Translations under genes and position numbers: made by a program
NCBI GenBank assembly: GCA_902793335.1
Contig: CADBCZ010000005.1
Coordinates: 62,001 to 126,000, forward strand
Direction of reading: 5' to 3'
Length of the DNA: 64,000 nt
DNA from: an uncultured Lachnospiraceae bacterium
GTDB taxonomy: Bacteria; Bacillota; Clostridia; Lachnospirales; Lachnospiraceae
Part shown: positions 54,418 to 63,156 of the stretch, one piece after another
Numbering within the stretch: position 1 is the first letter of the stretch
Layout of the letters: the number at the start of each line of letters is the position of its first letter
Notes under the pieces: generated by a model
What the model saw: only the letters and a program-made list of their open reading frames with translations
The model's database searches: none
Told to the model about the DNA's origin: nothing

Positions 54418-54684
54418 TTATTTGATTAATGTAATTCCACCGATTAATGGAACAGGCTTCTCTTCCTCGTTGATTGCTGCAATAAGACCCATGATCCAGC
54501 AAACAAATATAAATATCAACCAGATCTGACCTATACACGGAATAGCACCAAGCAAACCAAACAGCATGATAACAAGTGCCTGATTAATATGGAACTTTGC
54601 GCCTTCTTTGTCTCCTGCTATAACTGCAATCAATAAACCTATCCATGTGATATAAGCTACAATACCAGTCGTTCTAGCGTCCAT
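54418..54684 (-). CDS. small membrane protein, DUF4870/Tic20-like
   Basis: 88 residues. Two or three membrane helices (AYITWIGLLIAVIAGD, FHINQALVIMLFGLLGAIPCIGQIW, LIFIFVCWIMGLIAAI). The KFHINQALV segment between the first two helices is typical of DUF4870 proteins, whose function is unknown. RBS GAGGAGG. Single gene. Confidence 0.75.
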   Translation of the reverse strand: MDARTTGIVAYITWIGLLIAVIAGDKEGAKFHINQALVIMLFGLLGAIPCIGQIWLIFIFVCWIMGLIAAINEEEKPVPLIGGITLIK

Positions 54685-54899
54685 AGTTATCCTCCTCTGT
54701 GTGTATAATTTATCGAATCGGGTTCATTATAGCAAATCCAAAAAAATATGACAAGGGGAATGAAACTTGAGTTTTTCTTCGTTGCCCTGTACAACAGTTC
54801 ATATATCAGTTGCAATAAACTTTCATTTATGTTATATCATGTGTGTATAAACAGAGTTTCACAAACTCCTAATAACATCAAACAATAAGGGGAAATACA

Positions 54900-55754
54900 A
54901 TGAATTACATTGATTTACATACACATTCAACTGCATCCGACGGGTCATTTACTCCAGAAGAAGTTGTCGAACTGGCTAAAGAAGCTGGATTATCTTCATT
55001 TGCACTAACAGACCACGACACAGTCAAAGGCATAATCCCTGCACTTAAACACGCAGAAAAGATTGGTGGAATTAACGTTATCCCGGGCACCGAACTTTCC
55101 TGCTATATAGGAGAACGTGAAATTCACATCATCGGACTTTTTATCGATTATAATGATAAAGATTTTACAGATGCTTTGAATAAGCTCGAACGTGACAGAG
55201 AAATACGAAATGAAAAAATGGTACAGAAATTTGTGGATGGTGGAATTCCGTTAACAATCGAGGAATTGAAACATGGCAATCCCGGAAGTGTTATCACCCG
55301 TGCTCATTTTGCAAGAGTATTGGTTGAAAAAGGAATATGCAAAGACAAAGTTGAAGCCTTTGACAAGTACGTTGGAATAGGCTGTCCCTTCTATCTTCCA
55401 AAGCCCAAAGTAACTCCTGAATATGTTATTGGATTAATAAATGCTGCCGGCGGAACTGCAATCCTTGCACATCCATATTCATACAAGCTTTCAAAATCGC
55501 AGGTTGAAGCATTGTTAGACGATCTCATTCCTGCCGGACTTGCCGGAATGGAATGCTACTATTCTACATACGATAACGGACAGACATCTGAGCTTCGCAG
55601 TATAGCATACAACAAAAACCTGCTTGTGTCAGGCGGATCAGATTTCCACGGTGCCATCAAACCCGACATCTCAATCGGAACAGGCTGGGGAAATCTTAGA
55701 GTACCTGAAAAACTGTTGGATAATATCGTAGAGTACAGAAAAAACATTAAGTAA
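54900..55754 (+). CDS. PHP-domain phosphoesterase (nucleoside bisphosphate phosphatase-like)
   Basis: 284 residues. PHP metal ligands in order: DLHTHSTASDGS, LTDHDTVKG, PGTELSC, EIHIIGLFID, LAHPY and GSDFHG. This pattern and length match the TrpH/YciV-type phosphoesterases (3',5'-nucleoside bisphosphate phosphatase or RNase AM). RBS AAGGGG. Single plus-strand gene, convergent with the micropeptide gene. Confidence 0.85.
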   Translation: MNYIDLHTHSTASDGSFTPEEVVELAKEAGLSSFALTDHDTVKGIIPALKHAEKIGGINVIPGTELSCYIGEREIHIIGLFIDYNDKDFTDALNKLERDREIRNEKMVQKFVDGGIPLTIEELKHGNPGSVITRAHFARVLVEKGICKDKVEAFDKYVGIGCPFYLPKPKVTPEYVIGLINAAGGTAILAHPYSYKLSKSQVEALLDDLIPAGLAGMECYYSTYDNGQTSELRSIAYNKNLLVSGGSDFHGAIKPDISIGTGWGNLRVPEKLLDNIVEYRKNIK

Positions 55755-55788
55755 ATGATATCTTTTGATTATATATCTTCTTACTGAT

Positions 55789-55848
55789 TTATTTATGTAA
55801 CCATTTGCGAATCCACGCACTCCAATCCACTCCACTAGTAATAAACAT
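55789..55848 (-). CDS. 19-residue Trp-rich micropeptide, candidate signal or bacteriocin
   Basis: Complete small reading frame MFITSGVDWSAWIRKWLHK with a near-perfect ribosome site (GGAGGTGATGAAA) before the ATG. It has three Trp, four basic residues and no leader or double-Gly site; residues 8-19 could form an amphipathic helix. It lies directly downstream of a GHKL kinase gene, and its upstream region carries a tandem LytTR-type binding site, so expression probably answers to one of the two LytTR regulators nearby. Leaderless pheromone or leaderless bacteriocin are both possible. No homologue is recognised. Confidence 0.6.
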   Translation of the reverse strand: MFITSGVDWSAWIRKWLHK

Positions 55849-55872
55849 TTTCATCACCTCCATTTATATAAA

Positions 55873-55903
55873 ATAGACTACCTATTACAATTAGGTAGTC
55901 TAT
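55873..55903. other. stem-loop in the micropeptide leader
   Basis: Perfect 12-bp stem ATAGACTACCTA (55873-55884) with TAGGTAGTCTAT (55892-55903), 7-base loop. On the minus strand it ends in TTTT only 20 bases before the ribosome site, so it may be a weak attenuator or a stabilising 5' structure. Confidence 0.6.
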
Positions 55904-55937
55904 CAAAAAATATGAATAATCCAATACCCTTCCCTAC

Positions 55938-55965
55938 GAACGGTCTTATATCCCTTTGAACGGTC
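55938..55965 (-). promoter_or_regulatory. tandem LytTR-type binding site before the micropeptide
   Basis: On the minus strand ACCGTTCAA and ACCGTTCGT are spaced 20 bp apart, start to start (larger repeat GACCGTTCnnAGGGA). They match the published LytTR consensus [TA][AC][CA]GTTN[AG][TG] at 8/9 and 9/9 positions. Tandem sites at two helical turns are the hallmark of AgrA/ComE/PlnC-type promoters. The upstream copy overlaps the kinase stop codon; a weak -10 (CATATT or TATTCA) lies about 20-25 bp downstream. Confidence 0.65.
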
Positions 55966-57256
55966 ATGAAATTTTCAAATACACCTTTGTACAATATGTA
56001 TCTTTATTAGTTTCAACTACATATCTTCCATTATATTTTTTTACAATCTCTTTTATATTAAGAATCCCTAAGCCATGATTTTTCTTATCATTCTTAGACG
56101 TTACAACATTTCCATTTTTGTCTGTGAATATTTTCCCGTCATAAGAATTCTCAACTTTTATATATAAATAATCTTTTCCCTGTTCTATATTAAAATCTAA
56201 TCTTCCATTCTCCAATTTCTCTAATGCTTCAGTAGCATTTTTTATAAGATTAGCAGATATCACACACAAGTCCCTTTGTTCAAAAGAAATATTATCGTCT
56301 ATATACCCATGTACCTTAATATCATAATTATCCTTAGATGACTGAAGATAATAATTTAATACAGTGTTAATAATATCATTTCCCACATCATAACTGCTTT
56401 TACTAATATTCTGAACAAAACCTAATGTACTATCCAAATAAGACTTAAGCTGTTGGTATTCTCCATTCTCACAATAACTCTGCATTTCCAGCAGATCATT
56501 GATGATATCATGTCTGAAGCACCTGGTTTTCTCTTCTTTTGATAGCAACCGTTGAAAATATTCTCGTTGTTGCTCATTTTGTATTTCTGCAAAATCTTTC
56601 TGCATTCTATAATTTTGAGTACTGTTATAGTAATAGATCATGGTCATCAGAAGAACAACTATCAGCGTTCCACCAATTGCAGTTAACGTTTTTCCAATAT
56701 CCGTTATTTTACCATATGGCATTTCATCAATAATCACATATGAGAAAAACTCCATCATAAATGTAAGAATCAACATAATCAGGTCCAACATATACCACAA
56801 TTTTGTTTGTAGTCGAAATGATTTGAATTCTATTTTCTTCCCTATAGTAAAGTTAAAAAGCCATAATAGAACACTCAATATAATCATTATTGCCATTTCA
56901 AGCATATCGTTCTTTAATTTTGCATGCTCTATTATAATATGTATCACAGTCTCTAAATTAGAGATAATCAGCCATTCTCCGATTGCCAAAGCAATAATCT
57001 CATTTACAGTAACTTCAAAGATACAATATAAAATCACACATATAATAAAATGTTCCATAGTAAATGGTAATAATGATGTGTTGTTCCAGTCAACTCCGAA
57101 CAATAAGCCTATAAGCCAAACTGATATAACTGATATTATTGCAACCTTATTTTTAACAGCATCTTTTCGGAAGTCTATTCTAAAAAAAATGAAGAAAAAA
57201 GAAAACCATTCAAAAAAACAAATTAAACTCTTAACAATTTCCCATAAATAATTCAT
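55964..57256 (-). CDS. GHKL sensor histidine kinase, AgrC-like (pair A)
   Basis: 430 residues. Six or so N-terminal TM helices (about 5-205), then a cytoplasmic dimerisation region with the phosphorylatable His in RCFRHDIINDLLEMQSYCENG (about 245) and a GHKL ATPase domain with N-box NLIKNATEALEKLENG and G-box HGLGILNIKEIVKKYNG. This is the peptide-sensing kinase architecture of AgrC, BlpH and ComD. It follows the LytTR regulator by 9 bp. Confidence 0.88.
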   Translation of the reverse strand: MNYLWEIVKSLICFFEWFSFFFIFFRIDFRKDAVKNKVAIISVISVWLIGLLFGVDWNNTSLLPFTMEHFIICVILYCIFEVTVNEIIALAIGEWLIISNLETVIHIIIEHAKLKNDMLEMAIMIILSVLLWLFNFTIGKKIEFKSFRLQTKLWYMLDLIMLILTFMMEFFSYVIIDEMPYGKITDIGKTLTAIGGTLIVVLLMTMIYYYNSTQNYRMQKDFAEIQNEQQREYFQRLLSKEEKTRCFRHDIINDLLEMQSYCENGEYQQLKSYLDSTLGFVQNISKSSYDVGNDIINTVLNYYLQSSKDNYDIKVHGYIDDNISFEQRDLCVISANLIKNATEALEKLENGRLDFNIEQGKDYLYIKVENSYDGKIFTDKNGNVVTSKNDKKNHGLGILNIKEIVKKYNGRYVVETNKDTYCTKVYLKIS

Positions 57257-57265
57257 TTTAATCCC

Positions 57266-57991
57266 TTACCTTCTTCTAGTATCATATTCCATATATGCAT
57301 TCATCAAAGGTGTATGAAGTCGCCTTGACACAGCCACCTTATCTCCATTTAACATATAGATTATATTTTTTTCTATATGTTCAATTTTACCCATATTCAC
57401 GATAAATGATTTGTGACACTGAAAAAACACCCTGTCATCCAAGACATCACGCCATGATGCAAGCGTCTGTTCGCTTCGATATTCATTACCTCTTGTAAAA
57501 ATAAGTGTTGCTGATTTATCTGCTTCCACATAAAGAATATCACGTTGAACAATATCATAAGATACTCCATCCCGAAACACAGATACCTTTGATATGCCCA
57601 CGATATGCTCTCTGACATCATTAATCGCTCCATACAATTCTGTCTTTTCTATAGGCTTTGGCACGAATCTAAATGCCTGAATCTTAAATGCCTCCTTATA
57701 TCTGTCCTCTCTTGCCGTAAGCATAATTATCTTGTATTCTATACCCCTGTCACGCAACTTATGTGCAGCCTCTATTCCATCCATTTTAGGCATATCTATA
57801 TCTAAAAACAAAAAATCCAAATCATCTCCTGCACCTAATAATTCTGCAGCCGATGTGTAATGAATTATTCTTATATTTAAATCGTATAATACTGCATAGT
57901 CAGCAAGCAGATTCTCAACTGTATTATGAGTGTTCATCTCATCATCACATAATCCAATTATCAGTTTAACCTTATCTTTATGCAAACTCAT
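57266..57991 (-). CDS. LytTR response regulator (pair A)
   Basis: 241 residues. Receiver domain (about 10-125) with phosphoacceptor Asp in FLFLDIDMPKMDGIEAA and Lys in FVPKPIEK. LytTR DNA-binding domain (about 138-237) with the typical DILYVEADKSATLIF and FFQCHKSFIVNMGKIEHIEKN...VAVSRR motifs. Partner of the following AgrC-like kinase. It is the best candidate for binding the tandem site before the micropeptide. Weak ribosome site. Confidence 0.92.
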   Translation of the reverse strand: MSLHKDKVKLIIGLCDDEMNTHNTVENLLADYAVLYDLNIRIIHYTSAAELLGAGDDLDFLFLDIDMPKMDGIEAAHKLRDRGIEYKIIMLTAREDRYKEAFKIQAFRFVPKPIEKTELYGAINDVREHIVGISKVSVFRDGVSYDIVQRDILYVEADKSATLIFTRGNEYRSEQTLASWRDVLDDRVFFQCHKSFIVNMGKIEHIEKNIIYMLNGDKVAVSRRLHTPLMNAYMEYDTRRR

Positions 57992-58007
57992 ATATATTCA
58001 TCCATTC

Positions 58008-58036
58008 ATTATTTTTTACTTTTCAGTCTATCACAA
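58008..58036 (-). promoter_or_regulatory. promoter of two-component pair A
   Basis: Minus strand: TTGTGA (58031-58036), 17-bp spacer, AATAAT (58008-58013), just upstream of the LytTR gene and downstream of the terminator of pair B, so pair A is an independent operon. Confidence 0.55.
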
Positions 58037-58058
58037 ATAATTATTCTAGACAAATAAA

Positions 58059-58106
58059 AAACAAAGGTTGAAAGATTTAATATATCCAATCTTCCAACCC
58101 TTGTTT
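58059..58106 (-). terminator. terminator of the exporter/pair B operon
   Basis: AAACAAAGGTTGAAAGATT pairs with AATCTTCCAACCCTTGTTT with two mismatches; on the minus strand it is followed by a run TTTTTTATTT. Confidence 0.8.
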
Positions 58107-58109
58107 AAT

Positions 58110-58823
58110 TTATTCAAACAATCGTTTCATATACGATTCACAAAATTCATTGTATTTACGCCTACTTATCTGAACTTTCTCACCTGTACTCAACTCTATT
58201 TCTGTTCTATTGTATTTTGTTATATAATCAAAATTAACAATAAAGGATTTATGACATCTGTACATTTTGTTGTTGTCTGTGAACATCTCCTCAACCGACG
58301 ATAAAGTTGCTTTATACTCCAACACCTCTTCTTGTTTACGATCAAGGTGTAATGTACAGTTTTTACCATCACCCTCTATATAAACAATCTCATTTATATT
58401 TATTATATGATTTTCACCATTAATTTTCACTTTTATATATGCTTCGTCTTTATATAATCGCAAAAAATCTTTCATTGCTTTTTCAAACTTATCATCCTCT
58501 ATAGGTTTTACCAAAAATCTAAAAGTCCCCACCTCAAACACATCAAAGACTATTGTTGCATAGCTGGTAAGAAATATTATATGTACATTACTATTCCTCT
58601 TTCGAATTTCTCTTGATATTTCAAGTCCGTTTTTCTTATCTTCCCCAAAATCATAATCCATGAATATTAGGTCATACGATTTCTTAGCTTCAAGTATCCG
58701 TTCACCCGATTCATATTCATCTACACAAAAATCCTCATTTTTTTGGAAAGATAATTTTAGTAATTTTTGTTTTATCTCATCCCTAATATAGTCTATATCA
58801 TCACACACTGCAATTTTAATCAT
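58110..58823 (-). CDS. LytTR response regulator (pair B)
   Basis: 237 residues. Receiver domain with phosphoacceptor Asp in LIFMDYDFGEDKKNGLEIS and Lys in FLVKPIEDDKFE; LytTR domain (about 130-235) with EIVYIEGDGKNCTLHL and YRCHKSFIVNFDYITKYNR...VQISRRKYNEF. It overlaps the preceding GHKL kinase gene by 8 bp, so the pair is coupled. Confidence 0.92.
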   Translation of the reverse strand: MIKIAVCDDIDYIRDEIKQKLLKLSFQKNEDFCVDEYESGERILEAKKSYDLIFMDYDFGEDKKNGLEISREIRKRNSNVHIIFLTSYATIVFDVFEVGTFRFLVKPIEDDKFEKAMKDFLRLYKDEAYIKVKINGENHIININEIVYIEGDGKNCTLHLDRKQEEVLEYKATLSSVEEMFTDNNKMYRCHKSFIVNFDYITKYNRTEIELSTGEKVQISRRKYNEFCESYMKRLFE

Positions 58824-60165
58824 CTTTCCGTCCTTTTATTTTATAATAATCAAAAGTCATTTTTACATGTAAAAAATCATCGAGGCTTAAAAGAATCACG
58901 TTTCCTGAATATTTTTCTACTATTTTTTTTATATTTAGCAGCCCTGTTCCATTAATATACTTATTATCCTCAGTTATCAACACTTGATCGTTAATAGTAA
59001 TCTGTTTTTCTGAAGTGGGATATGAAATTTTAAACACCCATTTCTCATTTTCTAAATATGAATCAATTACTATTTCTTTTTCCCCTTCGATTTTGCCACA
59101 TGCAATGATAGCATTATCAAGAAGATTTGAAAGTATATCTACCATATCTGAATCTTTTACAGCATCTTCCGGTATTATACCATAAACTGATAATTTCGCA
59201 TTAATTTCTTTGATTATTTTTTGTTTTGAAGTTAATACTACATCCGCAACAAAGCACCCGGTATTATATTGCATTCTTGTAGCCTTTACATCTTCTATTA
59301 TATCACTTATATAATCTCTTGCTACTTCTATCTTAGTGTCCGAAAGAATTCCATCGAGTTTGCAAAGAGTGTTTATTATATCATGCCTAAACTTTCTTAA
59401 GTCTTCGTCTTTATTTCCAAGTTCATTGCAATACCCAGCAGTTGCCTTCATCTGCTCTTCTAATACAATTAGCCTATTTCCCACTGACATGTTTTTTTCT
59501 TTTATAGTAAATATTAATGTTGTCAGAAATACTACTATAAACACGAAAAATATCATTGTCATTTTTACTATAGGTAATACACTTGAATTAAGTATTTCTC
59601 TCTCCATAATATATACAAACAATAAAATTGCAGATAACAATATATATTCTTTATTCGACAACGACATCAAACATAATGGCAGCCTTTTACTTTCTCTTTT
59701 CTTATCATAAATACGCAATATAATAATAAGTAAAACCTGCATAATCGTTCCACACAAAATCACTATCAATTCTTTTCTAACCATACTGATTGTCTCACAA
59801 AATATAAAAGATACCGTATCGCTCATCAAATAAACAACCACTGTATAAAACAACGAAAAACCTACAGTTATATTTCTCTTTTTAAATATAAAATACAAAA
59901 GTACAGATGCTTTAAACAACAATAATAAATTTATCAACAGAGACAACACTGATAAATATGTGTGTTTCCCCTGACTGTTTATTGTACATAGTCTAACATA
60001 ATTAATCCCAACTATACATACATATATACCCAACCCAATAAAATATCTCTTAAAGTTTTTACTAAACTCTGCTCCAAATACTTTCTTAAAAAAGAAAAGC
60101 AACGCAAACATGTATACTATTTCATATAATACTGTCATAGATACGCATGTAATGTCAAAATTCAT
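58816..60165 (-). CDS. GHKL sensor histidine kinase, AgrC-like (pair B)
   Basis: 449 residues. Seven or so TM helices in the first 225 residues, His in LRKFRHDIINTLCKLDGIL (about 265), GHKL ATPase with NLLDNAIIACGKIEG and GTGLLNIKKIVEKYSG. Similar in design but not in sequence to the pair A kinase, so not a recent duplicate. It follows the CPBP gene by 53 bp in the exporter operon. Confidence 0.88.
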   Translation of the reverse strand: MNFDITCVSMTVLYEIVYMFALLFFFKKVFGAEFSKNFKRYFIGLGIYVCIVGINYVRLCTINSQGKHTYLSVLSLLINLLLLFKASVLLYFIFKKRNITVGFSLFYTVVVYLMSDTVSFIFCETISMVRKELIVILCGTIMQVLLIIILRIYDKKRESKRLPLCLMSLSNKEYILLSAILLFVYIMEREILNSSVLPIVKMTMIFFVFIVVFLTTLIFTIKEKNMSVGNRLIVLEEQMKATAGYCNELGNKDEDLRKFRHDIINTLCKLDGILSDTKIEVARDYISDIIEDVKATRMQYNTGCFVADVVLTSKQKIIKEINAKLSVYGIIPEDAVKDSDMVDILSNLLDNAIIACGKIEGEKEIVIDSYLENEKWVFKISYPTSEKQITINDQVLITEDNKYINGTGLLNIKKIVEKYSGNVILLSLDDFLHVKMTFDYYKIKGRKDD

Positions 60166-60218
60166 ATTATCACCTTTTAAACTAACCGTATTATTTATCT
60201 ATATAAATAGATACAAAC

Positions 60219-61022
60219 TCACCTTTCCTTCTCGTTTTTAATATTTTTCACAATCAAAATCACTCCTACCATAAATGCAATAACAAATATAGCCACTGCT
60301 ATTATCGGACTTCCCCATATACCATGTGTCTCCTGTGGCATAAGTAATGCAAATACTCGTGACGTATCCTGCACAATATATATTGCCGTATTCCACGCCA
60401 TATGCAATATTATTACGAGCATTATATTCTGAGATACAATAAATACAATTCCCAATATCAATCCACCAGGTATCCGATTCTCAAAATCTGATCCATGACA
60501 TATCGCAAATAAAAACGTTGTAATAATAAATGCTATTATTTTGCCTTTTTTGCTCTTAAACACGCTTATGCACATCACTCTGCAACAAAACTCCTCAAGT
60601 ACCGGACCTAATACTGCACATAACGGCAAAGTCAAGAGATCCTCCGCTAATTCATGCCAGCTGGTTTTTTCAATTGATTGAAATATATTACCAAAATCAT
60701 TATATAAAATGTTGGCATACAAAAACACAATAAGAGGATAAACCAAAAATATTCCCAATATTACTTTTTTATTTGAATAAGTCAATCTATATTCGGCTGA
60801 TGCTGTAAATATTTTTCTTAAAACAAAAACATAAAAAATAATAGTTACAATTACACCGACAAGTTCAACCAAAGTTCCCTGTAGAACCTCCCTGACAATA
60901 GACGTTTCATCACTTAATCCATAGAAGGAAAGTAAGCTCACTGCAAGTATAATTACATACGCCAAGATAAATGATACTAACTTTAGAAAATTGTGATTTT
61001 TATTTACAGCTGTTCCTTCCAT
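60219..61022 (-). CDS. CPBP-family intramembrane metalloprotease
   Basis: 267 residues with about seven TM helices. The three CPBP/Abi motifs are intact: EE-xxx-R in LEEFCCRV, F-xxx-H in FAICHG and H-xxx-N in HMAWNT. In lactic-acid-bacterial and streptococcal loci such proteins process peptides or give immunity to bacteriocins. Its start overlaps the end of the C39 ABC exporter gene by 19 bp, linking it to peptide export. Confidence 0.88.
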   Translation of the reverse strand: MEGTAVNKNHNFLKLVSFILAYVIILAVSLLSFYGLSDETSIVREVLQGTLVELVGVIVTIIFYVFVLRKIFTASAEYRLTYSNKKVILGIFLVYPLIVFLYANILYNDFGNIFQSIEKTSWHELAEDLLTLPLCAVLGPVLEEFCCRVMCISVFKSKKGKIIAFIITTFLFAICHGSDFENRIPGGLILGIVFIVSQNIMLVIILHMAWNTAIYIVQDTSRVFALLMPQETHGIWGSPIIAVAIFVIAFMVGVILIVKNIKNEKER

Positions 61023-63136
61023 AACGAATAATAAAACCCTTTCTTTTTCATTAATTCTTCATGTGTTCCTGCTTCTTCTATTGAACCATTACATATCGCA
61101 AATATTCTGTCACATCTCTTTATTGTACTAAGTCTATGTGCAATTACTATAATCGTCATCCCTTCTATACTGTCTATTGATTCGGTAATAGATTTCTCTG
61201 TTATAACATCAAGATTGCTTGTTGCCTCATCCAATATAAGAACCTCAGGTTTTCTGATCAATGCCCGGGCAAGACTAAGCCTTTGTCGTTGTCCTCCCGA
61301 AAGGTTCGTTGCATTTTCCTGTAGCTTTGTGTGTATTCCATCCGGATTCTCGTTAATGTATTGATCAAGTTTAACCTGTTCCAAAACTCTTAATATATCA
61401 GTATCCGAAACCTTTGCATCGTTGCCAAATAATATATTTTCCTTCAATGTCCCCTTGAAAAAATACGGTTCCTGTGATACGTAAGCAATCTTATTCCTGA
61501 GCACTTTTTTGTTAATGTCACATATATCTTTATCTCCATACCTGATACTTCCACGCTTAACATCATAAAACCCAAGAAGTAATCTTGCCAATGTTGTTTT
61601 TCCCGAACCGCTTTCCCCAACTATTGCAATCTTTTCATTTTTACTAATTGAAAAACTCATATCATTTATTATATGCTTTCTTGTTCCATATTGAAATGAC
61701 AAATTTGTAATTTTTATTTCACCGGCAGTTATCTCTTTTTCCTCTAAGCCTGTTTTTTCCTTATCCATACTAAGCATCTGCTGAAGTCTTTCAAAAGCTA
61801 CAACTGCACCCTGCAGACTAGTCTGAAGTGACATCAGGCTCTCTACCGGTGAGAAAAAATATCCTATCAATGAATAGAACATAAGAAGTGTTCCCACAGA
61901 CATTTTTCCCTGAACTATTAATCCCGCGCCTATCCAAAGCACCACCACATAACCGCAATTACTAATCACTCCGGATATTATCGTAACAATGCTTTCCACT
62001 TCCTGAGAATGCATTGCCGCATCCAATAGACTGACAAATATTTTTTTTGAATTATCACAAACTTTTCCTTCAGCTCCACAAGCTTTTATTGTTTCCACAC
62101 CTTTTACAGTTTCTATAAACATGGCGTTTGTCTCTGAATTCTTCTCCATTACGGTCTGATTATTTTTCTTTATTTTCTTTACAAACATGAAATTTAATAA
62201 GAAATACATAAGTCCAATTATAGAAACAACCACGAACAATTTCTTATTAATTGTAAATAAAACTACAGCTGATATAACTGCCATAAACATATCCAGAACA
62301 GCACTTATAGTCGCTCCGGAAAGAGCATCCCTAATTTTAGATGCATCGTTTAATCTGGATATTATCTCACCGGTCTGTCTTGACGAGAAGAAATTCATAG
62401 GTAGATGCATAATGTGCTCATAACTGTTGTATGTAAGCTCCATATCAAATCTTTTACCTAATATAAGCATCATCTTTACACGCAAAAATTGCATTAGTCC
62501 ACCTATTAAATATACAATACATAATCCGATTGCAAATTTCGCCAACATATTAATTGAATTACCAGGAATTACTTTATCAAAAATCAATTGAAAAAACAAC
62601 GTTGAAATTATACCTATGGCTGTATAAACCAGAGAACAAATAAAAATTCCTAAAACAAATTTTTTCTGTTTCCCAATTATGTTAATTAATGATATTTTAC
62701 TTTTATCATCTTCTATTTTTTTCATTTTACAGGTCGGTTTTACAAGAAATAGAACTCCTGACCATATTTCAAGAAATTTTTCCTTCGTATAGTTGACAAT
62801 CCCTTCAGCAGGATCAGCAACCACTATATTATCAGGGGCAATCTCATGTATGATCATATAATGATTGCAATCAACCTTATTCACATGTGCTATACATGGC
62901 AATGTAATGTCCTTGCAAAAAATATCTTTGTCATCTAATGCAAAACCCGCCACATCAAACCCTAATGCTGTAAGTGCTTTTATCACTCCGTTCCCATTAG
63001 TTCCATTTTTATCAGTCCCGGCAAGTTCTCGTATATTTGTTATACCCTTTCTCAATCCATAATGGCGACATAATGTCGATATACACGCTGCCGCGCAGTC
63101 TGTTTCATCAAACTGCTTAACACATTCATATTTCAT
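61004..63136 (-). CDS. C39-peptidase ABC exporter (bacteriocin/peptide processing)
   Basis: About 710 residues. N-terminal peptidase C39 (1-140) with the oxyanion Gln and catalytic Cys in KQFDETDCAAACI, His in NHYMIIHE and Asp in VVADPAEG; six TM helices (about 160-440); and an NBD with Walker A GESGSGKTT, signature LSGGQRQR and Walker B VLILDEATSNLD. Enzymes of this type cut double-Gly leaders and export the peptide. No double-Gly precursor gene is visible in the window. The ATG at 63136 has AAGGTG before it; a GTG at 63145 is the alternative. Confidence 0.93.
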   Translation of the reverse strand: MKYECVKQFDETDCAAACISTLCRHYGLRKGITNIRELAGTDKNGTNGNGVIKALTALGFDVAGFALDDKDIFCKDITLPCIAHVNKVDCNHYMIIHEIAPDNIVVADPAEGIVNYTKEKFLEIWSGVLFLVKPTCKMKKIEDDKSKISLINIIGKQKKFVLGIFICSLVYTAIGIISTLFFQLIFDKVIPGNSINMLAKFAIGLCIVYLIGGLMQFLRVKMMLILGKRFDMELTYNSYEHIMHLPMNFFSSRQTGEIISRLNDASKIRDALSGATISAVLDMFMAVISAVVLFTINKKLFVVVSIIGLMYFLLNFMFVKKIKKNNQTVMEKNSETNAMFIETVKGVETIKACGAEGKVCDNSKKIFVSLLDAAMHSQEVESIVTIISGVISNCGYVVVLWIGAGLIVQGKMSVGTLLMFYSLIGYFFSPVESLMSLQTSLQGAVVAFERLQQMLSMDKEKTGLEEKEITAGEIKITNLSFQYGTRKHIINDMSFSISKNEKIAIVGESGSGKTTLARLLLGFYDVKRGSIRYGDKDICDINKKVLRNKIAYVSQEPYFFKGTLKENILFGNDAKVSDTDILRVLEQVKLDQYINENPDGIHTKLQENATNLSGGQRQRLSLARALIRKPEVLILDEATSNLDVITEKSITESIDSIEGMTIIVIAHRLSTIKRCDRIFAICNGSIEEAGTHEELMKKKGFYYSLWKEQL

Positions 63137-63156
63137 ACGGTTCACCTTATTATCTT

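Noticed and set aside
55873-55903. Hairpin as a simple terminator for the PHP gene or the pair A kinase
   Set aside because: The plus side has no T run, the minus side only TTTT, and it sits 20 bases before a strong ribosome site with regulatory repeats upstream, so a leader role is more likely.
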